A stretch of 64,000 nt of DNA from NCBI RefSeq assembly GCF_000520975.1, contig NZ_JACB01000004.1, positions 1-64,000 of the forward strand. Reading direction: 5' to 3'. The translations under genes and the position numbers were made by a program. Within the stretch, counting starts at the first letter, position 1. Each line of letters opens with the position of its first letter. Under the pieces are notes generated by a model that searched no databases, was not told the DNA's origin, and saw nothing but the letters and a program-made list of their open reading frames with translations. Of this stretch, positions 8,677 through 19,614 are shown one piece after another. This DNA is from Aquimarina megaterium XH134 (lineage in GTDB: Bacteria > Bacteroidota > Bacteroidia > Flavobacteriales > Flavobacteriaceae).

Positions 8677-11073
8677 TTAGAATTTAAAATTATAGGTCAC
8701 AGCTGGTATAATCCCAAATATAGAAGTTCTCACGGCTTCATTTACATAGGAATCCTGATTTCTTCTAAAAGTAATTGATGCTGCATTTTTACGATTATAT
8801 ACATTATAGATACTAAATACCCACTCTCCATGCCATTTTCTGGTTTTGTTTTTCCTTGGTGTTAAAGTAGCTGATATATCTATTCTATGATATGCTGGTA
8901 ATCGTTCACTATTTCGTGGTCCATCAAACACAGGGACTACTAATCCTTGAAATTCGAACTGCCCTGTAGGGTAATTGGTTGGTTGTCCTGTTTGGAATAT
9001 GAAATTAGCGCCAAATTTCCATTTTTTGTTTAATTCATAACTTCCGTTAAAGGATATATCATGAGTTTTATCATATGGAGTACTATACCATTTGCTATTG
9101 TTGATCCCTGGTTCTTGTGGTGTTCTACCAGGGGTTCTTTGTTCTGATTTTGATAAGGTGTAGGCAAGCCAACCTTTAAACTTCCCTTTATTTTTTCTTA
9201 ATAAAAATTCTAAACCATAAGCACGGGCTTCTCCATTTAAAATATCTCGCTCGATAGCATTATTAGCAATTAGATCTGCACCATCGATATAATCGATACG
9301 ATTTTTTATATCCTTATAAAAAACTTCTGTTTCTAGAGAGTATTTATCATCATTAATACTTTTAAAATACCCTAGAGCATATTGATTCAGTAATTGTGGT
9401 TTTATGTATTTACCACTAGGAGTCCATACATCTAAAGGAGTAGGGGAGCTGGTATTTGATAATAAATGAAGGTATTGCGCCATTCTGTTATAACTAGCTT
9501 TTATTGAAGTATTATCGTTAAAAGCATATGCCAGAGCTACTCTGGGTTCTAAATTGGTAAATGTTTTTATTTGATCACTTCTGCTAAAATTTTCTGTACT
9601 TATTGGTTTTGCATCTTCATAAATCTGCAATTCTTCATTAAATAAAAGAGGGTTGTCATTTTCATAGATATTAAGCTCATTTTGCCCTAGTCTAACAAAA
9701 TTGCTTAGCCTAAGCCCATATTGAAGGGTTAGGTTATTAGAGATTTTGTGTTCTGCATCGATATAGGCACCAAATTCATTTGCATATTTATCGATAAGTT
9801 TTTCTCTATTAATTCCAGAATCTGCACTATTGGGTTTTATTTCACCAGGATTAAATCTAAAATAGATATTGTTAATACCATAATTAAGCTGAAAATTATC
9901 ACTAATATAATGTTTAAGGTCATATTTCAGATTAAAATTTCTGATTCCAGAATCCCATTCGAAGCCTACAAAATCGAGTTCTAATCCATAGAAATAATCA
10001 GAATATATAAGGGATAGATTAGAAAATAGTTTATCTGAAAACAGATGATTCCACCTTAGGTTGAGCACCGTGTTACCGTACGTATTTTTAAAAACTCCAT
10101 CTATAGCAAATACATCTCGACCAAAGTAACCAGACAGGTATAAGTTATTATTGTCATTAATTTTATAATTTAGTTTTGTATTGAGGTCATAGAAATATGC
10201 AACATTGTCATTATCAAAAAGAGGCAAAAAAAGATGAGCATAAGAAGCTCTACCTCCTATCAAAAATGCACCTCGATCTTTTACAATAGGGCCTTCTGCC
10301 AGTAATCTACTTGCTACTGCCCCAAGACCACCATTAACTCTGTATTTTTTGCTATTTCCTTCTTTTTGATAAATGTCTAATACAGATGATACGCGACCGC
10401 CATATTTAGCAGGGATACCCCCTTTGTAAAGCTTGATATCTTTTATTGCATCTGGATTAAAAACAGAGAAAAAACCAAAAAGATGAGAAGAATTAAAAAT
10501 AGTAGCTTCATCTAATAAAATAAGATTTTGATCGGTTGACCCTCCTCGTACATTAAATCCTGCCGCTCCTTCGCCACCACTAGTTACTCCTGGTAAAAGG
10601 ATAATTGATTTGATCACATCGGCTTCTCCCAGAACAACAGGGATTTGTTTAATAGTTCCTGCAGTGAGTTTATTAATACTCATTTGGGGGTTTTTAATGC
10701 TTAGTTTTTCTGTCTTGTCTGTAATGATTACTTCATCGAGAACCTCTGAAGATTCTGTAAGTTGAACATTAAGTTTTTTATCTTCATTAAGATCAATTTC
10801 GAGTATGCGATCTGTGAATCCTAAATAACTAACTTGTAGTTTATATTTTCCCTGAGGTAAGGTGATGGAGTAAAAACCATATTCATTGGTAACTATACCT
10901 TTTGCTATTTCTGGAAATATAACATTGACTCCGATAAGGGTTTCGTTACTGGATTTTTCTGAAATAACTCCGCTTAATGTAAATTTTTCCTGACTTTGAA
11001 TTGAGAATGATGATAAGAATACTAATATGAGACCAGATAATATGTGTTTTTTCAAAAGAAAGTATTTTATCAA
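8677..11073 (-). CDS. TonB-dependent outer membrane receptor with CarboxypepD_reg-like domain
   Basis: A 798-residue outer-membrane receptor. The signal peptide (to about residue 27) is followed by a carboxypeptidase-regulatory-like beta-sandwich (about 30-115: FTLSGVISEKSSNETLIGVNV), a plug domain (about 125-235, with GGEGAAGFNVRGGSTDQN and DEATIFNSSHLFGFFS), and a beta-barrel to the C-terminus ending in aromatic F798. Energy-dependent import via TonB is the family role; the substrate is unknown. The start is TTG at 11073, chosen because the signal peptide begins there and no ATG is better placed. It pairs with the downstream DUF4249 lipoprotein gene. Confidence 0.92.
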   Translation of the reverse strand: MIKYFLLKKHILSGLILVFLSSFSIQSQEKFTLSGVISEKSSNETLIGVNVIFPEIAKGIVTNEYGFYSITLPQGKYKLQVSYLGFTDRILEIDLNEDKKLNVQLTESSEVLDEVIITDKTEKLSIKNPQMSINKLTAGTIKQIPVVLGEADVIKSIILLPGVTSGGEGAAGFNVRGGSTDQNLILLDEATIFNSSHLFGFFSVFNPDAIKDIKLYKGGIPAKYGGRVSSVLDIYQKEGNSKKYRVNGGLGAVASRLLAEGPIVKDRGAFLIGGRASYAHLFLPLFDNDNVAYFYDLNTKLNYKINDNNNLYLSGYFGRDVFAIDGVFKNTYGNTVLNLRWNHLFSDKLFSNLSLIYSDYFYGLELDFVGFEWDSGIRNFNLKYDLKHYISDNFQLNYGINNIYFRFNPGEIKPNSADSGINREKLIDKYANEFGAYIDAEHKISNNLTLQYGLRLSNFVRLGQNELNIYENDNPLLFNEELQIYEDAKPISTENFSRSDQIKTFTNLEPRVALAYAFNDNTSIKASYNRMAQYLHLLSNTSSPTPLDVWTPSGKYIKPQLLNQYALGYFKSINDDKYSLETEVFYKDIKNRIDYIDGADLIANNAIERDILNGEARAYGLEFLLRKNKGKFKGWLAYTLSKSEQRTPGRTPQEPGINNSKWYSTPYDKTHDISFNGSYELNKKWKFGANFIFQTGQPTNYPTGQFEFQGLVVPVFDGPRNSERLPAYHRIDISATLTPRKNKTRKWHGEWVFSIYNVYNRKNAASITFRRNQDSYVNEAVRTSIFGIIPAVTYNFKF

Positions 11074-11223
11074 TTAGTACTAATAATGTAAACCGTAAAG
11101 GAAGAAATATGTTACGAGTTCTACAATTAATTTATTGTTAATTATCGCTTTTAGTACTAATTTTTTCTTGTGTTTTGAATTATACTTGTTTTGAAGTTTA
11201 ATTGGTCTTGTTGTGTTAACCTT

Positions 11224-11266
11224 AATTATATAGTAAAACTTCGTGATGAAATCTTACTATATAATT
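11224..11266. repeat. 13-bp perfect inverted repeat upstream of the TonB receptor
   Basis: Arms AATTATATAGTAA (11224-11236) and TTACTATATAATT (11254-11266) are exact reverse complements around a 17-bp spacer. It lies 3' of the serine hydrolase gene and 5' of the receptor gene, both on the minus strand. There is no T-run, so terminator function is doubtful. Confidence 0.6.
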
Positions 11267-11283
11267 AGAGGCTAATTATTGAT

Positions 11284-12474
11284 TTAATAGTTACGATTAG
11301 GATTTTCGTTAATTAATGTATTCCAGATTTTTTCTATTGATCTTTCGATATTAATATTAAATTCTTCACTTGTGTTTGTCATTAAGTAATACCCTCTGTT
11401 TTTTATGGGATCAAACATGCATGCTGTAATTATACCTGGGTCACCACCAGTGTGTTCTATTGTATTATTGTTATTAATACCCCAAAAAATACCACCCATT
11501 GCTTCTTTGATTTCATTATATTTTGATTGAAGGCGAAACATTTCTTCATAGGACTCTGCTGATAATAATTTTCCTTTCCCTTTATAGCCTCTCATCATTT
11601 CTATCAAGTATTTACTAAAATCTGAAGTACTGGTTATTAGTCCACCATCTGCTTTAGTAACCAGGGAATATCTGGGAACTTCAAAATCTTTTGCATAATA
11701 CAGTGTAGCGTGATTCTGCATATTTACGTCGCTAAAGCTCCATCCTGTGGCATCCATATGTAGTGGGTCAAAAATGTATTTATGAGTATAGTTTTCATAA
11801 GAGATACCAGTAGCATTTTCTACAACAAAAGCTGCTAGAGCTGCAGCAATATTGCTATAATCGTATTTTTCTCCGGGAGCATTTTCTGTAAAACTACCCT
11901 GAGAATACCATGGGCCCGATGCAGACAATACATTTTCAAAAAAGACGGATTCATCAATTTTTACATTCGTTTTAATTAATTCTACAATAGGTTGATAATC
12001 TTCGGGATAAATAGATACATCTACCTGAGCAGGATTTTCAAATACATAGCTTTTATAATATACTTCTCTATCTGTAATCCCAGAAGTATGAGTTGCCAGG
12101 TGTCGAACGGTAATTGGTTTTTCGGGATGAAATGGATGTATTACATCAAATGGTAAATATGTATTAATGTTGGTGTCCAAATCCAATTTACCTTGTTCTA
12201 CAGCTTTCATTACCGCCAGTGCAATAAAAGTTTTGGATATAGATCCAATATTTTGAATTGTATGATTTGTGTACCTTCTATTTTTATTGATATCTGAATA
12301 TCCAAAAGAATTCTTATAGAGTACTTTTCTATTATCAACTATTGCTACAGAAAGCCCTGCTAATTCTGATTCGTCATATAATTTTTGCAATTCTATATGA
12401 GTATGAAGAATATCATCATCTATTCCGCAAGAGAAAATTACAAAAAGAAGCAGTAAAGAGATTACTTTTTTCAT
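11284..12474 (-). CDS. Serine beta-lactamase-like hydrolase lipoprotein
   Basis: A 396-residue member of the class C beta-lactamase / penicillin-binding-protein-like fold. The signal sequence ends in a lipobox Cys16 (VIFSC). The active-site motifs are S78-I-S-K81 (SxxK), YSN in KYDYSNIAAA near residue 206, and HTGGDPG near residue 343, replacing KTG. Members are peptidases, esterases or D-amino-acid hydrolases; true beta-lactamase activity cannot be assumed. It is predicted to be a membrane-anchored envelope enzyme. It stands alone, with gaps of about 170-210 bp either side. Confidence 0.88.
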   Translation of the reverse strand: MKKVISLLLLFVIFSCGIDDDILHTHIELQKLYDESELAGLSVAIVDNRKVLYKNSFGYSDINKNRRYTNHTIQNIGSISKTFIALAVMKAVEQGKLDLDTNINTYLPFDVIHPFHPEKPITVRHLATHTSGITDREVYYKSYVFENPAQVDVSIYPEDYQPIVELIKTNVKIDESVFFENVLSASGPWYSQGSFTENAPGEKYDYSNIAAALAAFVVENATGISYENYTHKYIFDPLHMDATGWSFSDVNMQNHATLYYAKDFEVPRYSLVTKADGGLITSTSDFSKYLIEMMRGYKGKGKLLSAESYEEMFRLQSKYNEIKEAMGGIFWGINNNNTIEHTGGDPGIITACMFDPIKNRGYYLMTNTSEEFNINIERSIEKIWNTLINENPNRNY

Positions 12475-12640
12475 TTGTTTTTTAGGTTTTAAAATGATAA
12501 TTAAAATGTTTAAAGCATTAGAATTAAATTATTAGGCAATAGATATCATGTCGGATTTATTTAAAAATCTGATTATTAGTTATTTGTATTTTTGTAGGGG
12601 TAGGTGTTACAGGGAAACTATATAAGAAAGTATTCTTTAA

Positions 12641-12856
12641 TTAATAGTTTTCGTCTGCATTTTGAAGTCTCATATTTTTCCTTAAATCCATTAATGATTT
12701 CCATTGAAAATTAATGGGAAACCATTCTTCATAGATTATTGAAGTTTGATTAGACGGTTCAGAACATGTACTGTTTTTAACATAAACCTTGTCGTTTTCT
12801 GAAAAGACATATACAACGTTCATGCTTTTTTTACGGTTTGTTTTTAATTCATTCAT
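12641..12856 (-). CDS. Small hypothetical protein coupled to the outer-membrane-type gene
   Basis: A 71-residue protein read from ATG 12856, which overlaps the stop of the upstream gene as ATGAATGA (8 bases). A longer reading from 12892 would overlap by 44 bp and is less likely. The protein is hydrophilic, with no signal peptide, membrane segment or known motif; a single Cys lies in STCSEPS. The tight overlap suggests translational coupling with the 222-residue protein at 12849-13517 and control by the same ECF-type promoter. Function is unknown. Confidence 0.5.
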   Translation of the reverse strand: MNELKTNRKKSMNVVYVFSENDKVYVKNSTCSEPSNQTSIIYEEWFPINFQWKSLMDLRKNMRLQNADENY

Positions 12857-13517
12857 GATTTGGTATGTTTTTTTTATAGCGATTTCTTCCAAGATTGAAT
12901 ACTCCCATTTTTACACCGAATCCAGCCGAGAAACCATTGATTCTGGTAATTGTATCTGGTGATAGTTCTGCTTTACTAGAGAACCTGTACTTAACTCCCA
13001 TTTCTAACTGAACGTATCTCGAAATATTATACAAAACATTCACCCCTGGTTCTACAACAAATATTGCATCCCATTGATCTTCTTGGTATCGTTCAGCTTC
13101 TTCTTCATCCCAATTAGTATTAACATATCCCATTGCACCACCACCTATTAACACGGGAAAAGAAAGATTAACTTTGGCTTTACTAAATAATATAGGTTCT
13201 ACATGAAGCCCAGAATATACTGCTGCCAGATCGGCAATATCTGGAGAGAAAATTCCTGAGATATTTTGATTAGAAAAGAGTCCTTTTGTTACAAAACCAA
13301 CTTCAAATTTACGATTAGCAACATAGGCGATCTTAAGCCCACCAATATAGGTTTCTTTGCCTTCAATTTCTCCATAACCTGCATGTATCCCCAGGTAAAC
13401 ACCATGTACAATATTTTTTCGGTCATTGAATTCTATATAATTCTGTGATTCTTGGGCTATACTCGGACAAATATAGCTGGTTAATGCAAAAAGTAATATA
13501 GTTTTTACGTGTCTCAT
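12849..13517 (-). CDS. Putative outer-membrane beta-barrel protein
   Basis: A 222-residue protein with an N-terminal signal peptide (cleavage after SIAQ, about residue 21) and alternating hydrophobic/polar strands, for example VYLGIHAGYGEI, FEVGFVTKGLF, LSFPVLIGGGAMGYV and VQLEMGVKYRFSS, that fit a small outer-membrane beta-barrel. No named family is recognised. It lies just downstream of the sigma/anti-sigma/DUF4097 operon and is preceded by a motif identical in layout to the one before the sigma gene, so it is probably a target of that sigma factor. Confidence 0.75.
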   Translation of the reverse strand: MRHVKTILLFALTSYICPSIAQESQNYIEFNDRKNIVHGVYLGIHAGYGEIEGKETYIGGLKIAYVANRKFEVGFVTKGLFSNQNISGIFSPDIADLAAVYSGLHVEPILFSKAKVNLSFPVLIGGGAMGYVNTNWDEEEAERYQEDQWDAIFVVEPGVNVLYNISRYVQLEMGVKYRFSSKAELSPDTITRINGFSAGFGVKMGVFNLGRNRYKKNIPNHE

Positions 13518-13533
13518 TATACTTGATTTGTTA

Positions 13534-13572
13534 TATCATTGACAAGTTAAATTTATAATAGTTGCATGTAAT
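13534..13572 (-). promoter_or_regulatory. ECF-type promoter-like motif before the outer-membrane-type gene
   Basis: On the minus strand ATTACATGCAAC (13572-13561) is followed after 17 bases by GTCAATGATA (13543-13534). The same two blocks at the same spacing precede the ECF sigma gene. AAC-containing -35 and GTC-containing -10 elements are typical of ECF promoters. Predicted transcription start is about 10-15 bases before the ATG. Confidence 0.7.
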
Positions 13573-13639
13573 TCGTTTCTATACTGTTAAATTTATCATA
13601 ATCAATGATTGCTAGAGCAATTAAAAAAGAGGCGTGTAC

Positions 13640-14752
13640 TCATTCTTTTAATACAACCACTCCCTTTCTACCTGTGATATGGAACTGTCCTTTTAAACCA
13701 CTATTACCATAAGTGGCGCTAATTTCTCTGATTTTTCTTCGTTTATCAATCACATCGGTTTTTATATTTGTAAACGACTTAGGAATTCTTAGCAGTCCTT
13801 GTTCGAGAGAAGCATTAAAATCTATGGACATTCCTGAGACATTGATACTTAGTTCTGAAGATTCCTGATCGATGGTTACATTAGCATTGGTTTTTTGAAT
13901 TTTGGATACCCAAACATCTGCTACTTCTGTAACCAGATTAATGTTTTCGTGTACGACATCTATATTCATAGTGCTAAACATAAGTTTACCCTGAATACTT
14001 CCTAGTTTTTGAATGGTAACCTGATCCTTACTTGAGTGTATTTCTAGTGATTCTACATTTTCAATTTTTACAATTGTACCGCTACTATTTATTTTAAGAT
14101 CATTAGATGACTCTATGTCGATTTCTCCATTTTTAAATCGGATGTTTCCATAAGTAATAGATTTGGTTTTTAGCTTTCCAAATTTCATTTCTATACTTGC
14201 GTTATTAAGATCTTTATTTACCCACATATCGCCATGCTGTACATTGGCTTTTAGCTTTCCGTTCCATTCACTTATAATGATATCTCCAAATTTATTTATA
14301 ATATTAACTTCGGCATTAAAAGGCAAATAGACAGTGTAATCTATCTGAATATTACCTTTGTCAAAATCAAAGAAACTTGTTTTGTTGAAGAGTTCTTTGT
14401 TTAAGAATCTAGAAATCATACTTGTATTCTTTTCTTCAATTACAGAAGAAATACTTACAAAATCTTCGGTATTATTAATTGTAGGATTAATACGTTTTAA
14501 CAATTCTTGTGCATCTTCTTTTTTCTTTTTAACAACCTGTATGTCAATATCGATTTTTATTATTTTTTTCTCCCATCCTTGAATAGTTATATTTCCGTAT
14601 TTATTTTCTAAATGTAATTCTCCTGCATTGGTTAACGGAAACGTTTTTTCAATTTTCTTTGATACTTTTTCCTGCGCCCATATGCCATTTGCAAAAAATA
14701 GCAGTATGGGCATCAGTAAAAGATATTTATAAGATATAGCCTTCATTTTCAT
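13640..14752 (-). CDS. DUF4097-like secreted putative adhesin of the sigma-factor operon
   Basis: About 370 residues with a signal peptide (cleavage near GIWAQ) and a repetitive beta-helix-like body with strands such as GNITIQGW, FGDIIISEWNG, GKLKANVQHGDMW and YGNIRFKNGEIDIESS, the pattern of DUF4097/putative-adhesin proteins. In Bacteroidota these are often encoded behind an ECF sigma and anti-sigma pair, as here. It is likely an envelope protein whose role is unknown, perhaps part of stress sensing. The start is uncertain: ATG 14770, 14752 or 14746 are all in frame and all overlap the end of the upstream anti-sigma-like gene. I chose 14752; 14746 fits the signal peptide equally well. Confidence 0.78.
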   Translation of the reverse strand: MKMKAISYKYLLLMPILLFFANGIWAQEKVSKKIEKTFPLTNAGELHLENKYGNITIQGWEKKIIKIDIDIQVVKKKKEDAQELLKRINPTINNTEDFVSISSVIEEKNTSMISRFLNKELFNKTSFFDFDKGNIQIDYTVYLPFNAEVNIINKFGDIIISEWNGKLKANVQHGDMWVNKDLNNASIEMKFGKLKTKSITYGNIRFKNGEIDIESSNDLKINSSGTIVKIENVESLEIHSSKDQVTIQKLGSIQGKLMFSTMNIDVVHENINLVTEVADVWVSKIQKTNANVTIDQESSELSINVSGMSIDFNASLEQGLLRIPKSFTNIKTDVIDKRRKIREISATYGNSGLKGQFHITGRKGVVVLKE

Positions 14753-15263
14753 TCGATTTTTTAGAATCATTGATCTGTTTCAACAGGTTTTCGATCAATT
14801 CGATTCTTTTTTTATAGTTATTAACAATGGCTTCTAAAATGTATTCATTGTTCAAGTTTTTTGCCATTTCGGTTTTAAGAGCATTGTATTCTTCATCCAA
14901 TTCATCCATAAAAGACAAGAATTTCTTTTTGTCTTCAGGTTGTAATTTTGAATTGTTTTTGACAAGTTGTACCTGAAAAGATACCAGATCCTTATAATAG
15001 GTGTCAATATCTCGTAATTCTTGATGTACAATATTATTTTGGGTGTTATTATTAAATCCTGATACGACTAAGTTTACTACTGAGAAAGTTCCTATAAGGA
15101 TCAAAATACTCGCAGCTATTTTTATTAGAGGAGACCTCCACAGGCGAATTGTTTTTGAAGTGTCTAAATTAGACTCAATTTCATTCCAGATTTTTGATTT
15201 ATCTGCTTTATGCTCATCAAATAAATGCTTATTTTCTGCTATATATTTTTCAAAATCATCCAT
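14727..15263 (-). CDS. Single-pass membrane anti-sigma-like protein
   Basis: A 178-residue protein. A cytoplasmic N-terminal part of about 45 residues (MDDFEKYIAENKHLFDEHKA) is followed by one membrane helix (about 47-67, IKIAASILILIGTFSVVNLV) and a helical, charged periplasmic domain. That is the topology of anti-sigma factors. It begins 4 bp after the sigma gene and overlaps the DUF4097 gene. Binding and release of the sigma factor is inferred from topology and gene order; no zinc-binding (ZAS) motif is present. Confidence 0.75.
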   Translation of the reverse strand: MDDFEKYIAENKHLFDEHKADKSKIWNEIESNLDTSKTIRLWRSPLIKIAASILILIGTFSVVNLVVSGFNNNTQNNIVHQELRDIDTYYKDLVSFQVQLVKNNSKLQPEDKKKFLSFMDELDEEYNALKTEMAKNLNNEYILEAIVNNYKKRIELIENLLKQINDSKKSNENEGYIL

Positions 15264-15267
15264 TGTA

Positions 15268-15807
15268 CTATAATGTATTTACAATTTCAATTAATTTTTT
15301 CTTTGCTCTGTGATACTGTGATTTCGAAGTCGAAATGGTAATACCTAGTATCTCAGCAATTTCTATATGATCATACCCTTCGATTAAATAAAGGCTTAAG
15401 ATCTGTCTATATCCATCTGGAAGTATTTTGATCCCCTTTTTTATTTTGTTAATATCTTTAGGTTTAACAGGATCAATTATTTCTTCACTAATATGATATT
15501 CATGTTGGTCAAGAGGTGTAACAGGTATTTTTTTTAATTTTAAATGATTTAAACTTTTATTAATTACTATTCTCTTTAACCAGGAACCAAAAGTACTTTC
15601 GTATCTAAAAGATTTTAAATTTTTGAAAGCCTCTACAAAACTATCCTGTACGACATCTTCTGCATCTTCTTTTATGCTTAGCATGCGCATACTTACATTA
15701 TACATAGCATCTACATAGAGCTCATATAATCGGTATTGCGAATTCCTATCACCAGACTTGCTTTTTTCTACAAGATCTTTATGCGTATAAAGAATATTGG
15801 TTTCCAA
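15268..15807 (-). CDS. ECF-type RNA polymerase sigma factor
   Basis: A 179-residue sigma-70 family protein. Region 2 spans about 18-85 (LYVDAMYNVSMRMLSIKEDAEDVVQDSFVEAF), and region 4 about 120-175 (LPDGYRQILSLYLIEGYDHIEIAEILG), with a helix-turn-helix. The start is TTG at 15807; no better ATG is available. It heads an operon with an anti-sigma-like gene (4 bp away) and a DUF4097 gene. An ECF-like motif lies about 50-90 bp upstream and is repeated before the gene at 13517, so autoregulation is likely. The signal sensed is unknown. Confidence 0.9.
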   Translation of the reverse strand: METNILYTHKDLVEKSKSGDRNSQYRLYELYVDAMYNVSMRMLSIKEDAEDVVQDSFVEAFKNLKSFRYESTFGSWLKRIVINKSLNHLKLKKIPVTPLDQHEYHISEEIIDPVKPKDINKIKKGIKILPDGYRQILSLYLIEGYDHIEIAEILGITISTSKSQYHRAKKKLIEIVNTL

Positions 15808-15858
15808 TTAGTTTTACTTGATTGTAAATTTCTTTAAAAGTACTTTTCTTTTGGTTAT

Positions 15859-15897
15859 TATCATTGACAATTTAAAAACCAAAGGGTTGCACGTAAT
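15859..15897 (-). promoter_or_regulatory. ECF-type promoter-like motif before the sigma gene
   Basis: On the minus strand ATTACGTGCAAC (15897-15886) is followed after 17 bases by GTCAATGATA (15868-15859). It matches the motif at 13534-13572 in 21 of 22 block positions with identical spacing. The predicted leader is about 50 bases. Confidence 0.7.
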
Positions 15898-15943
15898 AAG
15901 AAATTAATATAAATATTTTGATAAAGAAATAGGTGGGTATTAC

Positions 15944-15982
15944 AAAAAAGCCTGTGAAATTAGTATTTCACAGGCTTTTTTT
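15944..15982 (-). terminator. Intrinsic terminator of icd
   Basis: The stem AAGCCTGTGAAAT / ATTTCACAGGCTT with a TAGT loop is flanked by A and T runs. On the minus strand it ends in a T-run, about 20 bp after the icd stop. Confidence 0.9.
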
Positions 15983-16003
15983 GATCGGTATAGTCTACTT
16001 ATA

Positions 16004-18292
<2,289 letters not shown>

Positions 18293-18425
18293 CTAATTTT
18301 ATTATACTATTTATGTAAGGAAATAATTAGTCGTTTAATTTTTCTTAGACAAACAATATTGGTTGATCTTTTTAGGATTGATACTATTAGAATTTACAAT
18401 ATTTGTAGTCATAGATTTCCGAGCG

Positions 18426-18456
18426 CGAAGATACAAATCTAGTCACCTAAATGCAA
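18426..18456 (-). promoter_or_regulatory. Candidate icd promoter (TTG-N20-TATCTTCG)
   Basis: On the minus strand TTG (18456-18454) is followed after 20 bases by TATCTTCG (18433-18426), one base away from the TAnnTTTG consensus. It would give a leader of about 190 bases before the icd ATG at 18229. Confidence 0.4.
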
Positions 18457-18572
18457 CCTGTGTGTTGTTAGTTTTGAATTAGAGAGAATTGAATTGTAGT
18501 TTATTGAATATTATGGTGAAAAAAATGTAAGATGTTGAAATTTTGATCTGTTTTTAGAGGTATTCTCAAAAT

Positions 18573-18612
18573 AAAAAGCCATATCAAGAATACGAATATT
18601 TTGATATGGCTT
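18573..18612 (-). terminator. Orphan intrinsic terminator
   Basis: The 12-bp stem AAGCCATATCAA (18576-18587) / TTGATATGGCTT (18601-18612) is followed on the minus strand by TTTATTTT. The upstream gene rplS already has its own terminator 530 bp earlier, so this hairpin implies a separate short minus-strand transcript. Confidence 0.65.
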
Positions 18613-18680
18613 CATCGAAAATAATCATAATGTTAGCTGTTTTACCCGCTATTAAATAAAAACTTTCGTTATTTATTACA

Positions 18681-18830
18681 TTAGTACTTATTTTCAATTT
18701 TGAGCAGATTTAAATTTGTCAAATAAGGATTTGTATAATTTATTTCTACTCTTACGACTAATACGTGTGTTTGTGTTTCTAAATTACTTTTGTAATTTTT
18801 CAGTTTTTCACCCGGATAGTCAAATGCCAT
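18681..18830 (-). CDS. Possible 49-residue ORF before an orphan terminator
   Basis: ATG 18830 to TAA 18681 encodes a hydrophilic 49-residue peptide starting MAFDYPGEKLKNYK. It has no signal peptide or cysteine. Support comes only from its open frame and from the terminator about 70 bp downstream; no promoter was identified and no family is recognised. It could equally be a chance ORF or a decayed gene. Confidence 0.28.
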   Translation of the reverse strand: MAFDYPGEKLKNYKSNLETQTHVLVVRVEINYTNPYLTNLNLLKIENKY

Positions 18831-19140
18831 TTACAATTAAAAAGGTGTCAAAACTTAATTTTTTCTTCTGAATTTCATTTTGAAATGATCCTAAAGTAAA
18901 GCCCTTAAAGTGATTTCAAGGATGTATTCAAAAAAATAACTTTCGTTCTATATTTATTTTAATTCTAAACTGGTCTTAGTATGTTCAGAGAACGTTTGTT
19001 TAGATATATAGTCAAGAATCCTTGTGTCATCATGTACTATATCTAATTATAAATATAAGGAAAATTGATTTGCGGTCTGTTAATTCTTATTATATTAATT
19101 ATCAACAGTTTATGAACTTGTGTTATTAACTTTTGTTCAT

Positions 19141-19170
19141 AAAAAAAGACCGTAAATTAACGGTCTTTTT
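19141..19170 (-). terminator. Intrinsic terminator of rplS
   Basis: The stem AAAGACCGT / ACGGTCTTT with a short AAATTA loop is flanked by A and T runs, 22 bp past the rplS stop. Confidence 0.9.
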
Positions 19171-19191
19171 GATTTGTTAAAGAAATAAGAA

Positions 19192-19542
19192 TTAATTTCT
19201 TTTTTCTTTAATACGTGCTTTTTTACCGGTAAGTCCTCTAAAGTAGAATATACGAGCTCTACGAACTTTACCTCTTTTATTCACTTCGATTTTTTGAAGT
19301 GCTGGTAAGTTTACTGGAAAAATACGTTCTACACCAATAGTTCCCGACATCTTTCTGATTGTAAATGTTTCAGTAGATCCAGAACCTCTTCTTTGGATTA
19401 CAACTCCTCTAAAGAACTGCGTACGTGTTTTGTTTCCTTCCTTAATTTCGTAATAAACAGTGATGGTATCACCTGCAGAGAAGTCAGGGATTTCTTTTTT
19501 TGCAACAAATTCGTCTTGTACGAATTTTACTAAATCTTCCAT
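19192..19542 (-). CDS. rplS: 50S ribosomal protein L19
   Basis: A 116-residue ribosomal protein at the 30S-50S interface. FSAGDTITVYYEIKEGNKTRTQFFRGVVIQ-type sequence near the start and the basic C-terminal tail (RRARIFYFRGLTGKKARIKEKR) are typical for L19. It lies downstream of trmD, as in many bacteria, but with a 225-bp gap that contains its own promoter. Autonomous transcription is therefore likely. Followed by a terminator. Confidence 0.97.
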   Translation of the reverse strand: MEDLVKFVQDEFVAKKEIPDFSAGDTITVYYEIKEGNKTRTQFFRGVVIQRRGSGSTETFTIRKMSGTIGVERIFPVNLPALQKIEVNKRGKVRRARIFYFRGLTGKKARIKEKRN

Positions 19543-19614
19543 TTTTGATATAGTTTCTTGATTTTATTAAAGCAACATTCACGATTTTCGCCAGAGGTTG
19601 ATCTAATCAGGGTG

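Noticed and set aside
11284..12474. Antibiotic-resistance beta-lactamase
   Set aside because: It has the SxxK and YSN motifs but HTG in place of KTG and a lipoprotein signal; the broader serine-hydrolase family is more likely.
12849..12892. Longer start (12892) for the small protein at 12641
   Set aside because: It would overlap the preceding gene by 44 bp, whereas ATG 12856 gives a typical coupled overlap.
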